This document shows positions 36,178 through 46,131 of a stretch of DNA of 64,000 nt, piece by piece. The DNA is from PWPR01 sp046542315 (lineage in GTDB: Bacteria > Bacillota > UBA994 > PWPR01), in assembly GCA_046542315.1 (NCBI GenBank), contig JBKHBO010000002.1, positions 1 to 64,000 on the forward strand. The letters run 5' to 3'. The notes under the pieces were generated by a model that was not told where the DNA came from, ran no database searches, and was given only the letters and a program-made list of their open reading frames with translations. Both the position numbers and the translations under genes were made by a program. The first letter of the stretch is position 1; each line of letters starts with the position of its first letter.

Positions 36178-38418
36178 ATGAAAATTGCAAATATCATAGT
36201 AAATTTAAACCATAGTGAACTAGATAGAGTGTTTGATTACCAAATTCCTAAAAGTTTAAATGCTGATGTAGGTATGGAGGTAGAGGTTCCTTTTGGAAAC
36301 CAAAAGATCAATGGTTATATAGTCAATATAACTAATAAAACTGAAGTTGACATAAAAAAGTTAAAACCTATAAACAAAATATTACATAATGGAGAGGTCT
36401 TCCTCCAAAAAGAACAAATAGAGTTGGCTCGTATTATATCTAATTATTATTTGTATCCTTTAAGCTCTACCTTAAATACAATGATTCCCGGTGGATTACA
36501 AGGATATAGTAGAACGATAAGTATAAGAAAAAAGAAATTTGTGAATTTATCTTCGAAAGCAGATTTAACACAAATTAGATCAAATGCCCATAAACAAATG
36601 CAGGTTATTGAAATATTAAAAGAAAGTAATAAAATCAATTTAAATAAACTGAGAAAAATTGCAGACCTTAAAGGTAATCAGGTAATATATAATTTGGAAA
36701 GCAAAGGAATTTTGTCTATTACAGAATCTGAATATATGAGAAAACCTTTAGTCAGAGAATTAAGTAGTTCAAAAAGTGATTATGAACTAAATGATGATCA
36801 AAAAAAAGTTATAAACATAATTGATCAATATTTTGATAAAAAGTCTTTCACCCAGTTTTTGCTCCATGGAGTAACCGGTAGTGGAAAGACTGATATATAT
36901 ATAAAAGCAATAAAAAAATGCATTTCTCAAAATAAACAAGCGATTTTATTAATACCTGAAATAGCTCTTACTTCTCAAATAGTTTCTAGATTGTTAGAGC
37001 ATTTTAAAGGTAAAATAGCCATTATGCATAGCAACTTAAGTGCGGGTGAAAGATATGACGAGTGGAGAAGAATCCAAAAAGGGCAAGTAGATGTAGTTGT
37101 TGGTGCTAGAAGCGCTGTCTTTGCTCCCTTATCAAACTTAGGTCTAATAATTATTGATGAAGAACATGAACATACTTATAAGCAAGAATCTGGTTTAAGA
37201 TATGATGCAAAAAGGGTGGCAAAGTGGAGAGCAGAACTTAATAATAGTCTGTTGATCCTTGGAAGTGCAACTCCATCTTTAACAACATTTTATAAAGCAA
37301 AAAAAGGTGATATAAACTTATTAAATATGCCTAATCGTGTAAAACAATTACCTTTACCAAAATTTTTAATAGTTGACATGAAGCAAGAATACAAAAAAGG
37401 GTATAAAGGTCTCATTAGCAATCTATTAAAAGATAAAATTAATGAACAAATATATCAAAATAAAAGCAAAGTGATTCTGTTATTAAATAGAAGAGGTTTT
37501 TCATATCAATTTGTTTGTAGCGGTTGTGGAGAAGTGCTTAAATGTCCATATTGTGATATTGCTTTAACATATCACAAAGATTCAAATGCATTTAAGTGTC
37601 ATTATTGCAATTACCATCAAAAAGTAAATATGCATTGTAGTAATTGTGGCTCAAAAATTATCCCTTTGGGAGAAGGAATTCAAAAAGCAGAAGAAGAGTT
37701 AACAAGTCTGTTTCCAGATGTTACAATAATAAGGATGGATTCAGATTCAACAACTAAGAAAAACTCTCATATGCATTATTTGGATGAATTTAAGAATACG
37801 AAAAAATCTATATTATTGGGCACTCAAATGATTGCTAAAGGATTAGATATTCCAGAAGTTAACCTTGTAGGTATAATTAATGCTGATACTGCACTTAACT
37901 TGCCTGACTATACGGCGGATGAAAGGACTTTTCAGTTAATTACTCAAGTTTCTGGCCGGTCTGGTAGAGGGGATATGCAAGGAGAAGTAATACTTCAGAC
38001 CTATTCTCCCGATAATGAAATTATTAATTTAGGATGTAAACAAGATTTTGAAACATTCTATAATATAGAAATTTCTCATAGAAAAAGAATGCAATATCCA
38101 CCATTTGCTAATCTTATTAGGATTATCAGTATGCATGAGAGAGAAAAAGTAGCTTATAGAGCAATAAAATTTATAGAAACTAATCTAGCAAAGATTGATG
38201 GCAATTTTAAAATACTTGGACCATCTCCTGCACCTATTAGTAAAGTTAGAAATAAGTATAGATGGCACATTATTATCAAAATTATAAATAGTAATGAAAG
38301 TGAAAATTATATAAAATATAAAGTAAGTGAGATATCAAAAGAATTAAGAAGAAGGGGACAAAGCTTAGATAAGCCTTTATCTCTAATAGTAGACATTGAT
38401 CCACAGAGTATTATGTAA
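36178..38418 (+). CDS. priA: Primosomal replication restart helicase PriA
   Basis: A 746-residue superfamily 2 helicase. The N-terminal DNA-binding part is followed by a Walker A loop GVTGSGKTD near residue 231 and the DEEH box near residue 327. Eight cysteines between about residues 444 and 490 (CSGCGEVLKCPYC, CHYC, CSNC) form the two zinc sites. The motif QVSGRSGRGDMQGEVILQT is typical of PriA. It reloads the replisome at stalled forks. The ribosome site AGGAGGTGA is perfect. Confidence 0.94.
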   Translation: MKIANIIVNLNHSELDRVFDYQIPKSLNADVGMEVEVPFGNQKINGYIVNITNKTEVDIKKLKPINKILHNGEVFLQKEQIELARIISNYYLYPLSSTLNTMIPGGLQGYSRTISIRKKKFVNLSSKADLTQIRSNAHKQMQVIEILKESNKINLNKLRKIADLKGNQVIYNLESKGILSITESEYMRKPLVRELSSSKSDYELNDDQKKVINIIDQYFDKKSFTQFLLHGVTGSGKTDIYIKAIKKCISQNKQAILLIPEIALTSQIVSRLLEHFKGKIAIMHSNLSAGERYDEWRRIQKGQVDVVVGARSAVFAPLSNLGLIIIDEEHEHTYKQESGLRYDAKRVAKWRAELNNSLLILGSATPSLTTFYKAKKGDINLLNMPNRVKQLPLPKFLIVDMKQEYKKGYKGLISNLLKDKINEQIYQNKSKVILLLNRRGFSYQFVCSGCGEVLKCPYCDIALTYHKDSNAFKCHYCNYHQKVNMHCSNCGSKIIPLGEGIQKAEEELTSLFPDVTIIRMDSDSTTKKNSHMHYLDEFKNTKKSILLGTQMIAKGLDIPEVNLVGIINADTALNLPDYTADERTFQLITQVSGRSGRGDMQGEVILQTYSPDNEIINLGCKQDFETFYNIEISHRKRMQYPPFANLIRIISMHEREKVAYRAIKFIETNLAKIDGNFKILGPSPAPISKVRNKYRWHIIIKIINSNESENYIKYKVSEISKELRRRGQSLDKPLSLIVDIDPQSIM

Positions 38419-38430
38419 AGGAGAATTTTT

Positions 38431-38955
38431 ATGGCATATAGAGAGGTTAGAAAAGATGGAGACGAAGTACTAAGAAAGAAAGCAATTAAAGTAAATAAGT
38501 TTGGCAAATGGCTAACTAGACTTTTAGATGATATGGATGAAACAATGGATTTAGCTAATGGTATTGGTCTAGCTGCTCCTCAAATAGGCGTAAGCAAGAG
38601 AATTGTAGTAATAAAATTTGATGATAGAACATATAAATTAATAAATCCTGAGATTATCAAAAAGGAAGGCCAAACAACTGAAATTGAAGGTTGTTTGAGT
38701 GTTCCAGGTATGTTAGGGACAGTAAAGAGGTCTAAAAGTGTTGTTGTAGAAGCACTGGATGAAAGTAATAATAAAATTGAAATTAAAGCAGATGGAATGT
38801 TAGCTGTTGTTCTTCAACATGAAATAGACCATCTTGATGGAATTTTATACACAGACATTGCTCTTGATGTCTTTGATGAGGAAGATTTAGAACTAAATGA
38901 TGAAGAAGGAATTGAGTATATGAATCCTGAGTTAAATAGTGAGAAGCTTAAATAA
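38431..38955 (+). CDS. def: Peptide deformylase
   Basis: A 174-residue metalloenzyme with the three diagnostic motifs: GIGLAAPQI near residue 46, EGCLSVPG near residue 89 and the metal-binding QHEIDHLDG near residue 130. The glutamate of HEIDH is catalytic. It removes the formyl group from new proteins. It is followed with a one-base overlap by fmt, the enzyme that adds the formyl group to initiator tRNA. Confidence 0.95.
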   Translation: MAYREVRKDGDEVLRKKAIKVNKFGKWLTRLLDDMDETMDLANGIGLAAPQIGVSKRIVVIKFDDRTYKLINPEIIKKEGQTTEIEGCLSVPGMLGTVKRSKSVVVEALDESNNKIEIKADGMLAVVLQHEIDHLDGILYTDIALDVFDEEDLELNDEEGIEYMNPELNSEKLK

Positions 38956-39878
38956 TGAAAAAAATAGTATTTATGGGAACGCCAGAATTTGCAATTCCTT
39001 GTTTAAAGGCACTGCTTAATAATTATGAGGTAGCTTTGGTTGTTTCCCAACCAGACAGACCAAGCGGAAGAGGTCGAAAAGTTAGACCAACTCCAGTAAA
39101 AAAGTATGCTCTCAAGCATAATATAGAAGTTTTCCAGCCTAACAATATTAATTCTAATACTAGTTTAAAAAAGTTAGAAAAATTAGAAGCAGATTTTTTT
39201 ATAGTTGTAGCTTACGGACAGATTGTTTCAAAGGATATATTGTCTTTGCCTAATAAAGGTACCATAAATGTTCATGCTTCTTTACTCCCTGAATACAGAG
39301 GAGGAGCTCCTATACATAGAGCAATTTTAGATGGTAAAAAGATTACAGGTGTTACCACTATGTTAGTTGAGCCATCTTTAGATACTGGACCTATATTAAT
39401 GCAAGAAGAAGTGGTTATAAAGAAAAATTATACCACTGGAGAGCTTCATGATAGGTTGGCTGATAGAGGAGCTAAGTTATTAATAAAAACTTTAGAAAAT
39501 TTTTACAGAATAACACCAAAAAAACAGTGTAATGATAAATCTAGTTATGCTAAGCTATTAGATGGAAACGACAGGGTTATTAATTGGGAAGACAGTGCTT
39601 TAGATATATATAATAAAGTAAGAGGATTAAATCCTTGGCCGTTAGCATTTACTAAATTCAATAATAAAAGACTTATTGTCACAAAAACAAAGATTGTAAA
39701 AGCAAATAAAGGAACTCCAGGTGAAGTAGTTAGAATTTTAGAAAATGGGCCTGTAGTTAAAGCTGGGGATAATCATGGGTTAATCTTACTTGAGGTGAAA
39801 CCGCAAGGGAAGTCAACTATGACCGGTGATGATTTTCTAAGAGGCTATCAATTAAAAAAAGGAGATTTACTTAAATAG
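38955..39878 (+). CDS. fmt: Methionyl-tRNA formyltransferase
   Basis: A 307-residue enzyme with the formyl-THF binding start IVFMGTPEFAIPCLKAL, the catalytic region NVHASLLPEYRGGAPIHRAI near residue 108 and the C-terminal tRNA-binding domain. It overlaps def by one base (TAATG). It uses 10-formyl-THF, which links it to the folate pool also fed by histidine breakdown. Confidence 0.95.
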   Translation: MKKIVFMGTPEFAIPCLKALLNNYEVALVVSQPDRPSGRGRKVRPTPVKKYALKHNIEVFQPNNINSNTSLKKLEKLEADFFIVVAYGQIVSKDILSLPNKGTINVHASLLPEYRGGAPIHRAILDGKKITGVTTMLVEPSLDTGPILMQEEVVIKKNYTTGELHDRLADRGAKLLIKTLENFYRITPKKQCNDKSSYAKLLDGNDRVINWEDSALDIYNKVRGLNPWPLAFTKFNNKRLIVTKTKIVKANKGTPGEVVRILENGPVVKAGDNHGLILLEVKPQGKSTMTGDDFLRGYQLKKGDLLK

Positions 39879-39895
39879 AAAGGAAAGTGAATGAT

Positions 39896-40570
39896 ATGTA
39901 TTGGAGCTCATATATGATTTATATCTTACCTGCATTAATTTTATCGTTAATAGCACAATCAAAGGTTAAATCAGCATATGCAAAGTATTCAAAAGTCAGA
40001 GCTAGCTCTAATTTAACAGGAGCAGATATTGCAAGGAGGATTCTAGTTAATGCTAATATTAATGATGTCAGTATTGGTAGAGTATCAGGTGAATTAACAG
40101 ATCATTATGATCCAAGAAAGAAAGAAATAAATTTATCTAATAATATACATAGTGGCAATACTATTGCTGCTTATGGTATAGCTGCTCATGAGGCGGGTCA
40201 TGTACTGCAACACTATGAAGGATATGGACCGATTAAATTAAGAAATTCTATTGTTCCAGTAATACAATTTAGCTCTAGTGCAGCAATCCCATTGTTTTTC
40301 TTAGGGTTTTTATTTAATGCAGGAACTTTTATGACATTAGGGATAGTCTTATTCTCAGGTGTAGTGGTTTTCCATTTAGTTACTTTGCCCGTAGAATTTA
40401 ATGCAAGTAAAAGAGCAATAAATGTATTACAAAATGATGGCTATCTTTCTCAAACAGAAATTAGTGGTGTTAAAGAAGTCTTGAATGCAGCAGCATTAAC
40501 ATATGTTGCATCAGCTGTTATGGCTGCAATGCAACTTTTAAGACTGCTAGCAATGTCAAGGAGAAGATAA
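39896..40570 (+). CDS. YugP-type membrane zinc metallopeptidase
   Basis: A protein of about 224 residues with an N-terminal membrane helix, the zinc-binding HEAGH motif near residue 95 (AAHEAGHVLQHYEGY), and two further membrane segments near residues 120-165. The ATG at 39896 gives the family-like start MYWSSYMIYILPALILS; a GTG at 39887 is possible. This DUF/peptidase family sits between fmt and rsmB in many Firmicutes. The role is not known; membrane protein quality control is a guess. rsmB begins directly after its stop. Confidence 0.85.
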   Translation: MYWSSYMIYILPALILSLIAQSKVKSAYAKYSKVRASSNLTGADIARRILVNANINDVSIGRVSGELTDHYDPRKKEINLSNNIHSGNTIAAYGIAAHEAGHVLQHYEGYGPIKLRNSIVPVIQFSSSAAIPLFFLGFLFNAGTFMTLGIVLFSGVVVFHLVTLPVEFNASKRAINVLQNDGYLSQTEISGVKEVLNAAALTYVASAVMAAMQLLRLLAMSRRR

Positions 40571-41851
40571 ATGAATTCAAGAGAGTTTGTTTATAATGTG
40601 TTGCTGTTAGTCGAACAGCAACACATTTTTGTGAATGATTACTTAAAAGATAATCATAGTTTTGAATCATTTGATATACGAGATAAATCTCTTGCATATA
40701 AAGTTATCTATGGAGTAATTCAAAATAAACTACTGTTAGATTATCAAATAGATCAGTTTCTTAAAAATCCAACAAAGCTTTCAATAAAAGCAAGAATTAT
40801 ATTAAGAATAGTTGCTTATCAATCGATTTTTTTAGATACAATTCCAGCACATGCGAATTGTTCAACTGCAGTAAACTCAGCAAAGAAATTAAAGCTAGGG
40901 AAATTAGCAGGACTAATTAATGCCATTAGTAGAAAGCTAGTTAAAGTTAATTATAACAATATAATTCTTCCAAATAAGAGTAATTTAGTTTATTATCTTT
41001 CTATAAAGTATTCACATCCAAAGTGGTTAATTAATAGATGGCTTAAACATAGAGGGAAGCAAGATACAATTGCTACTTTAGAAAAGAATAATGAAACATT
41101 ACCGACAACTATCAGAATAAATCCAAAAAAAATAAGCTTAGAATTAATTCGAGAGTTGTTAGAAGAAAAAGGATATGAAGTTAGTACTGTAGAATTAACC
41201 CCACAACTGGCACTAAATGTTGATAAAGGAAGTGTTTTTAAGACTGACTTATTTGAAAATGGTTTAATAACAATTCAGGATCAAGGTGCTATCAAGGCTT
41301 GTTTATTATTAGATCTTGACAAGGGGCAAAGAATCTTAGATATGTGCAGCGCACCTGGTGGAAAGACTGCTTTAATAGGCAATTTGCTAGATAACCAAGG
41401 TGAAATTATAGCAATAGATATTAACAAGAATAAACTTAAATTAGTTGATGAAATTTGTAAAAGAATGGGAGTTATAGCAAAGACCATTCAAGCAGATGCT
41501 ACTAGTATTAATGAAAATGAATTCGGCTTGTTTGATAGAATAATATTAGATGCACCATGTAGTGGATTAGGAACTTTAAGAACAAAGCCTGAAGTAAGAT
41601 GGTATCGTAATATGAAAGATATTATTGAGTCAGTACCCTTACAGATAAAGTTATTAGCGAATGGATTAAAATTGTTAAAAGAAAATGGTATATTAGTTTA
41701 TGTAACATGTTCAAATGAAATAGAGGAGACGGATGAAGTAATCAGAGCAAGACAAGATATAGAAATATTAAAAAGTTTACAGCTTTATCCTTTTAAATTT
41801 AATACTGAAGGATTTTACATAGCTGTGATAAAGAAGAAGGGAATAAATTGA
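40571..41851 (+). CDS. rsmB: 16S rRNA m5C967 methyltransferase RsmB
   Basis: A 426-residue enzyme with an N-terminal NusB-like RNA-binding domain (about residues 1-130) and a C-terminal SAM methyltransferase. LDMCSAPGGKTA near residue 256 binds SAM, and the catalytic cysteines lie in LDAPCSGLGTLR near residue 327 and VTCSNEIEE near residue 378. It overlaps rlmN by four bases. Confidence 0.93.
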   Translation: MNSREFVYNVLLLVEQQHIFVNDYLKDNHSFESFDIRDKSLAYKVIYGVIQNKLLLDYQIDQFLKNPTKLSIKARIILRIVAYQSIFLDTIPAHANCSTAVNSAKKLKLGKLAGLINAISRKLVKVNYNNIILPNKSNLVYYLSIKYSHPKWLINRWLKHRGKQDTIATLEKNNETLPTTIRINPKKISLELIRELLEEKGYEVSTVELTPQLALNVDKGSVFKTDLFENGLITIQDQGAIKACLLLDLDKGQRILDMCSAPGGKTALIGNLLDNQGEIIAIDINKNKLKLVDEICKRMGVIAKTIQADATSINENEFGLFDRIILDAPCSGLGTLRTKPEVRWYRNMKDIIESVPLQIKLLANGLKLLKENGILVYVTCSNEIEETDEVIRARQDIEILKSLQLYPFKFNTEGFYIAVIKKKGIN

Positions 41852-42882
41852 ATAAACAAGACTTGTTATCAAAAAATAAAGAAGAACTAGTAGAAATTTT
41901 AAGAAACTATGGTCAACCAAAATTCAGAGCAAACCAAGTTCGAGATTGGATGATAAAGAGAAATACCTCAGATTTTACAAAAATGAGAAATATTCCAAAA
42001 GAATTACGTGAATCATTGGATAATAATTTCCAAGCGTACCCTTTAGAGATTATAGAAGTACAGCATGCTAGTGACGGTACAATAAAATTTGCTTCAAAAA
42101 CCTTAGATGGTGAAATTGTCGAAACTGTTATTATGAAGTATCATTATGGTTACAGTGTTTGTGTATCGAGCCAAATAGGATGTGCAATGGAATGTGTATT
42201 TTGCGCATCTGCTAAAGGCGGATTAATTAGAAATCTTACATCAGATGAAATTGTTGCACAGATTTTACTTGCACAACAGCTAATCGATGAGAGGGTTAGT
42301 AATGTTGTTTTTATGGGAATGGGAGAACCGCTCAACAATTATAGTAACCTTATAGAGTTTTTAGAGCAATGCAGAGATGAAGAGTGGGGCCTAGTAATTG
42401 GTATGAGGAGCATAACAGTATCTACAAGCGGCCTAGTTCCTCAGATAAGGAAATTGGCCATGGAAGGGTATCAAGTTACTTTAGCAGTATCTTTACACGC
42501 TCCTAATGACAAAATAAGACACAGATTAATACCTATTGCAAGTAAATATTCTATTAGTGATTTATTTGATGCATGTAGATTTTATACTGAAAAAACAGGC
42601 AGAAGAGTTACATATGAGTACTTGTTAATCAAAGACATGAATAGCAGTATACCTCACGCAAAAGAACTTGCAAATTTGTTAAGAAAACATATAGCACATA
42701 TTAATTTAATCCCATATAACCCAGTAGACTTTTTACCTTGGGAATCACCAAGCGAAGAGGAAATACATAAGTTTGCTAATACTTTAAAAAGTGCTGGATT
42801 AACTGTAACTATTAGAAGAGAGTTGGGATCTGATATAGATGCTGCTTGTGGTCAATTAAGAAGTAAGAAATCTTTAACCTAA
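41848..42882 (+). CDS. rlmN: Dual-specificity 23S rRNA/tRNA A2-methyltransferase RlmN
   Basis: A 344-residue radical SAM enzyme beginning at TTG, overlapping the rsmB stop, with AAGGG upstream. The [4Fe-4S] cysteines are C112, C116 and C119 in CAMECVFC. The C-terminal cysteine in DIDAACGQL is the methyl-carrier/resolving residue of this mechanism. It methylates A2503 of 23S rRNA and A37 of some tRNAs. Confidence 0.95.
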   Translation: MNKQDLLSKNKEELVEILRNYGQPKFRANQVRDWMIKRNTSDFTKMRNIPKELRESLDNNFQAYPLEIIEVQHASDGTIKFASKTLDGEIVETVIMKYHYGYSVCVSSQIGCAMECVFCASAKGGLIRNLTSDEIVAQILLAQQLIDERVSNVVFMGMGEPLNNYSNLIEFLEQCRDEEWGLVIGMRSITVSTSGLVPQIRKLAMEGYQVTLAVSLHAPNDKIRHRLIPIASKYSISDLFDACRFYTEKTGRRVTYEYLLIKDMNSSIPHAKELANLLRKHIAHINLIPYNPVDFLPWESPSEEEIHKFANTLKSAGLTVTIRRELGSDIDAACGQLRSKKSLT

Positions 42883-42895
42883 GGAGATGATTGAG

Positions 42896-43654
42896 ATGAT
42901 CTCAAAAGTATATAAGCGATCTGCTAAAGGCCTAGTTAGAAAAAAAAATGAAGACAGTATAACTGTATTTAGCTTTGAAAGTCAAGATAGAAATTGGCAT
43001 TGTCTGGCAGTAGCAGATGGTGTTGGTGGGCATAATGCAGGAGATCTAGCTAGTTCAATAGTAGTAGAAAATCTTGAAGAAGTTATACTTTCTGATATAG
43101 ACAAGTTTGAAATATCTGATTTAATCCAAGGAAGTATTAAAGAAATAAATCAAATTATATATAAAAAATCATTAGAAAGTGATGCCTATCAAGGAATGGG
43201 AACGACTGTAACAATGGCTTTAATTAGTGAAGGCAATCTATATATCGGTCATGTTGGAGACAGTCGCGCTTACTTACTTAGGGATAATCAATTATCTTTA
43301 CTTACCCAAGATCACTCAATAGTTGGAGAACTAGTTAAAAGCGGAAAAATTACTAAAGAGGAAGCTATGAATCACCCAAGAAAAAATATTATTTTACAAG
43401 CAGTGGGGCTAGAAAATAATTTGAAAGTTGACTTTTTACATAAAAAATTAATAGATCAAGATTTGATTATTCTATGTACTGATGGATTTAGTGATCTTGT
43501 ATCAGACCAAGAGATTGAAAAAATATTTAGTGAAAATGAAGACGAAGCTATTGATATTTTAACAAGATTAGTTCTAGATAGAGGGGCTCGTGACAACTAC
43601 AGTATAATAGCAGCAAAATGGGTCAACGGAGATGGTGAAAATGCAATTGATTAA
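42896..43654 (+). CDS. PP2C-type serine/threonine phosphatase (PrpC/Stp)
   Basis: A 252-residue manganese-dependent phosphatase. The ATG at 42896 is chosen because AAGGAG lies nine bases upstream; an ATG at 42887 overlaps that site. Metal ligands lie in RKKNEDS, VADGVGGHNAGD near residue 41, LCTDGFSD near residue 193 and RDNYSIIA near residue 233. It reverses phosphorylation by the PASTA kinase encoded next, whose start lies 14 bases inside this gene. Confidence 0.93.
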   Translation: MISKVYKRSAKGLVRKKNEDSITVFSFESQDRNWHCLAVADGVGGHNAGDLASSIVVENLEEVILSDIDKFEISDLIQGSIKEINQIIYKKSLESDAYQGMGTTVTMALISEGNLYIGHVGDSRAYLLRDNQLSLLTQDHSIVGELVKSGKITKEEAMNHPRKNIILQAVGLENNLKVDFLHKKLIDQDLIILCTDGFSDLVSDQEIEKIFSENEDEAIDILTRLVLDRGARDNYSIIAAKWVNGDGENAID

Positions 43655-45251
43655 CACTATATTAAATGATAGATATCTTATCTTAGAGAAAATTGGTAGT
43701 GGTGGGATGGCAACTGTGTATAAAGCTAAAGACACAATGCTTGATCGAATTGTAGCAGTTAAAGTATTGCACCCTTCACATTTAGACGATGAAGACTCAA
43801 TTAGAAAATTTAGAAGAGAAGCCAGAGCAGCAGGTTCACTCTCTCATTATAATATAGTTGGAGTTTTTGACGTTGGCTTACATGAAGATATTCATTACAT
43901 AGTAATGGAACTAGCTGAGGGTAAAACTTTAAAAGATTATATCAATGAAAATGGTAAACTTAGTGAAGAGGAAGCAATCAAATTAACATTGCAAATCTGT
44001 GACGCTTTAAGCCATGCCCATAAAAATGGTGTGATTCATAGAGATATAAAGCCACAAAACATAATACTAAATAAAGACAATAACGCAAAAGTAGCTGATT
44101 TTGGGATAGCAAGGGCTGTTACTACTGATACTTTAACAAAAACAGAAGATATTTATGGTTCGGTTAGATACTTTTCACCAGAACAAGCTAGTGGGGAAAA
44201 TGTTGACCACAGAACAGATATGTATAGCTTAGGGATAGTACTATTTGAGATGTTAAGCGGGCGGTTACCATATAAAGGTGAGTCCCCGATTGAATGGGCT
44301 CTAAAACATATAAATGAAAAACCTACACCGATAAAAGAAATTCTCCCAAATATTGATGAAAATTTAGCTAACATTGTTATGAAAACACTAGAAAAAGATC
44401 CCAAAAATAGATTTGAAAGTATTGAAGAGCTTGCTTACCATTTAAAAAAATATAGACAAGGGATGCCTATCAAAATTGAAAAACCTAAGACAATCACTTC
44501 AGCAAAAGCAAAAGGAAATAAAATAATGACTAAAAAGCAGAAGATATTATTTGGTGTTTTATTAGTAGCTTTTATGGGTGTTCTAATCTATTGGGGTATT
44601 CAATGGTTTGAGGATTATACTACCGTTCCTGAAGTTGAAGTTCCTCTGTTGGTGGGAAAACATATGGACGAAGCAGGGCAAGAATTAGAAGCATTAGGGT
44701 TAGAAGTTGATTATTCAACAACTCAAAATCACCCAACAATTGAAGAAGACCATGTTATTAGACATAAACCAGAAGCAGGTGTAAAAGTGAAAAAAGGCAG
44801 AGTTATATCTTTAACTATAAGTCAGGGAATAGGATATGAATCCATCCCTAATGTTGTAGGATTTATGCTTAGTGATGCTGAAGAAGCTTTACAATCTACA
44901 GGTTTTGAAATTGGTGAAATTACTGAAGAATATCACTCAGAGGTTGAAGAAGGCTATATTATAGATGTCAATCCACGTCCTGGCACAGAGGTAAAAGTAG
45001 GAACCACTGTAGATTTAATAGTAAGTCTAGGTCAAGATGAAGATACTGTTAAAGTACCTAATTTAATTGGAATGACAAAATTTAGTGCTCAAGAAGCATT
45101 AACTGAAGCGGGTTTGAGTGTTGGTGAAATATCTGAAAACAGATCTTACGAAGCTGCTGATACAGTAATTAGTCAAAGTATTAGACCCGGAATAAACGTG
45201 CTCCCAGAAACTCCGATTGATTTTACCGTTAGTGACGGACGAAAGCCATAA
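43641..45251 (+). CDS. PASTA-domain serine/threonine protein kinase (PrkC/Stk)
   Basis: A 536-residue membrane kinase. The Gly-rich loop GSGGMATVYKA is at about residues 19-29, the ATP lysine K41, HRDIKPQN at 133-140 and DFG at 153-155. One membrane segment spans about 301-321, and three extracellular PASTA repeats follow at about 332-398, 399-466 and 470-535. PASTA domains bind peptidoglycan fragments, so the kinase reports cell-wall state. Together with the PBP encoded in the dcw cluster, it gives two PASTA proteins in this window. The start at ATG 43641 has GGAG upstream; ATG 43632 is an alternative. Confidence 0.93.
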   Translation: MQLINTILNDRYLILEKIGSGGMATVYKAKDTMLDRIVAVKVLHPSHLDDEDSIRKFRREARAAGSLSHYNIVGVFDVGLHEDIHYIVMELAEGKTLKDYINENGKLSEEEAIKLTLQICDALSHAHKNGVIHRDIKPQNIILNKDNNAKVADFGIARAVTTDTLTKTEDIYGSVRYFSPEQASGENVDHRTDMYSLGIVLFEMLSGRLPYKGESPIEWALKHINEKPTPIKEILPNIDENLANIVMKTLEKDPKNRFESIEELAYHLKKYRQGMPIKIEKPKTITSAKAKGNKIMTKKQKILFGVLLVAFMGVLIYWGIQWFEDYTTVPEVEVPLLVGKHMDEAGQELEALGLEVDYSTTQNHPTIEEDHVIRHKPEAGVKVKKGRVISLTISQGIGYESIPNVVGFMLSDAEEALQSTGFEIGEITEEYHSEVEEGYIIDVNPRPGTEVKVGTTVDLIVSLGQDEDTVKVPNLIGMTKFSAQEALTEAGLSVGEISENRSYEAADTVISQSIRPGINVLPETPIDFTVSDGRKP

Positions 45252-45261
45252 AGGAGGGAAT

Positions 45262-46131
45262 ATGGAAAAAGGAAAAATAATACATTCAGTTGCTGGAACA
45301 TATATAGTCTTGCTTGAAGATGGAGAGAAAGTTAATTGTAAACCAAGAGGAAAGCTTAGATTAAGAGAAGAAACTCCTCTAACAGGAGATTTAGTCTTAA
45401 TTAGCCGCAACCAAGATGAAGGTATTATTGAAGACATACTACCGAGAGTGAACTTTATTAATAGGCCACCTATTGCAAATATAGATCAAATGATAGCAGT
45501 AATTGCTCCAAAGCCTTCACCTAACTTTGCTTTATTTGATAGAATATTAATAACAGGAGAACAACTTCAAATAAATATTGTGATTGTTATTAACAAGTAT
45601 GATTTAGGTAATATAGAAGAAATCATCGAATATTACAAAAAAACACCTTATAAAATAATTGTTACGTCTGCCGAAACAGGATACGGTATAGATGAGCTGG
45701 TAAGTGTCTTAAAGGATAAAGAAAGCGTTTTAGCTGGTCAGTCTGGAGTGGGTAAGAGTTCAATTTTGAACAATTTATTACCGAAAGTTAAAGCTTTAAC
45801 TCAAGAAATTAGCGAAAAAAGAGGGTTTGGAAGACATACTACAAAAACTGTAAGCTTGTTAGAGCTGATAGGTGGGGGTTTGCTAGCAGACACTCCAGGA
45901 TTTAATAGATTAGATATTAATGAAATTAAATGTGAAGACTTGCAGTGGTATTATCCAGAAATGGAGCCATTTATTGGTCAGTGCAAGTTTAGAAATTGCC
46001 TTCATAAAGATGAACCTAGTTGTGCTATAAAAAGAGCCGTTAAAGAAGAAAAAATTAGCGAGAGCAGATATCGTTCTTATATTAGTATTTTGGAAGAAAT
46101 TTTGGAAAGTGAAAAGAGGTTATATCAGTGA
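45262..46131 (+). CDS. rsgA: Small ribosomal subunit biogenesis GTPase RsgA
   Basis: A 289-residue circularly permuted GTPase. After an OB fold (about residues 1-70), the GTPase motifs come in the order G4 NKYD (111-114), G1 GQSGVGKSS (159-167) and G3 DTPG (210-213). A zinc site C-x4-C-x-H-x5-C follows near residue 244 (CKFRNCLHKDEPSC). It helps mature the 30S subunit. The ATG at 45262 follows AAGGAGGG. It overlaps rpe by four bases. Confidence 0.94.
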   Translation: MEKGKIIHSVAGTYIVLLEDGEKVNCKPRGKLRLREETPLTGDLVLISRNQDEGIIEDILPRVNFINRPPIANIDQMIAVIAPKPSPNFALFDRILITGEQLQINIVIVINKYDLGNIEEIIEYYKKTPYKIIVTSAETGYGIDELVSVLKDKESVLAGQSGVGKSSILNNLLPKVKALTQEISEKRGFGRHTTKTVSLLELIGGGLLADTPGFNRLDINEIKCEDLQWYYPEMEPFIGQCKFRNCLHKDEPSCAIKRAVKEEKISESRYRSYISILEEILESEKRLYQ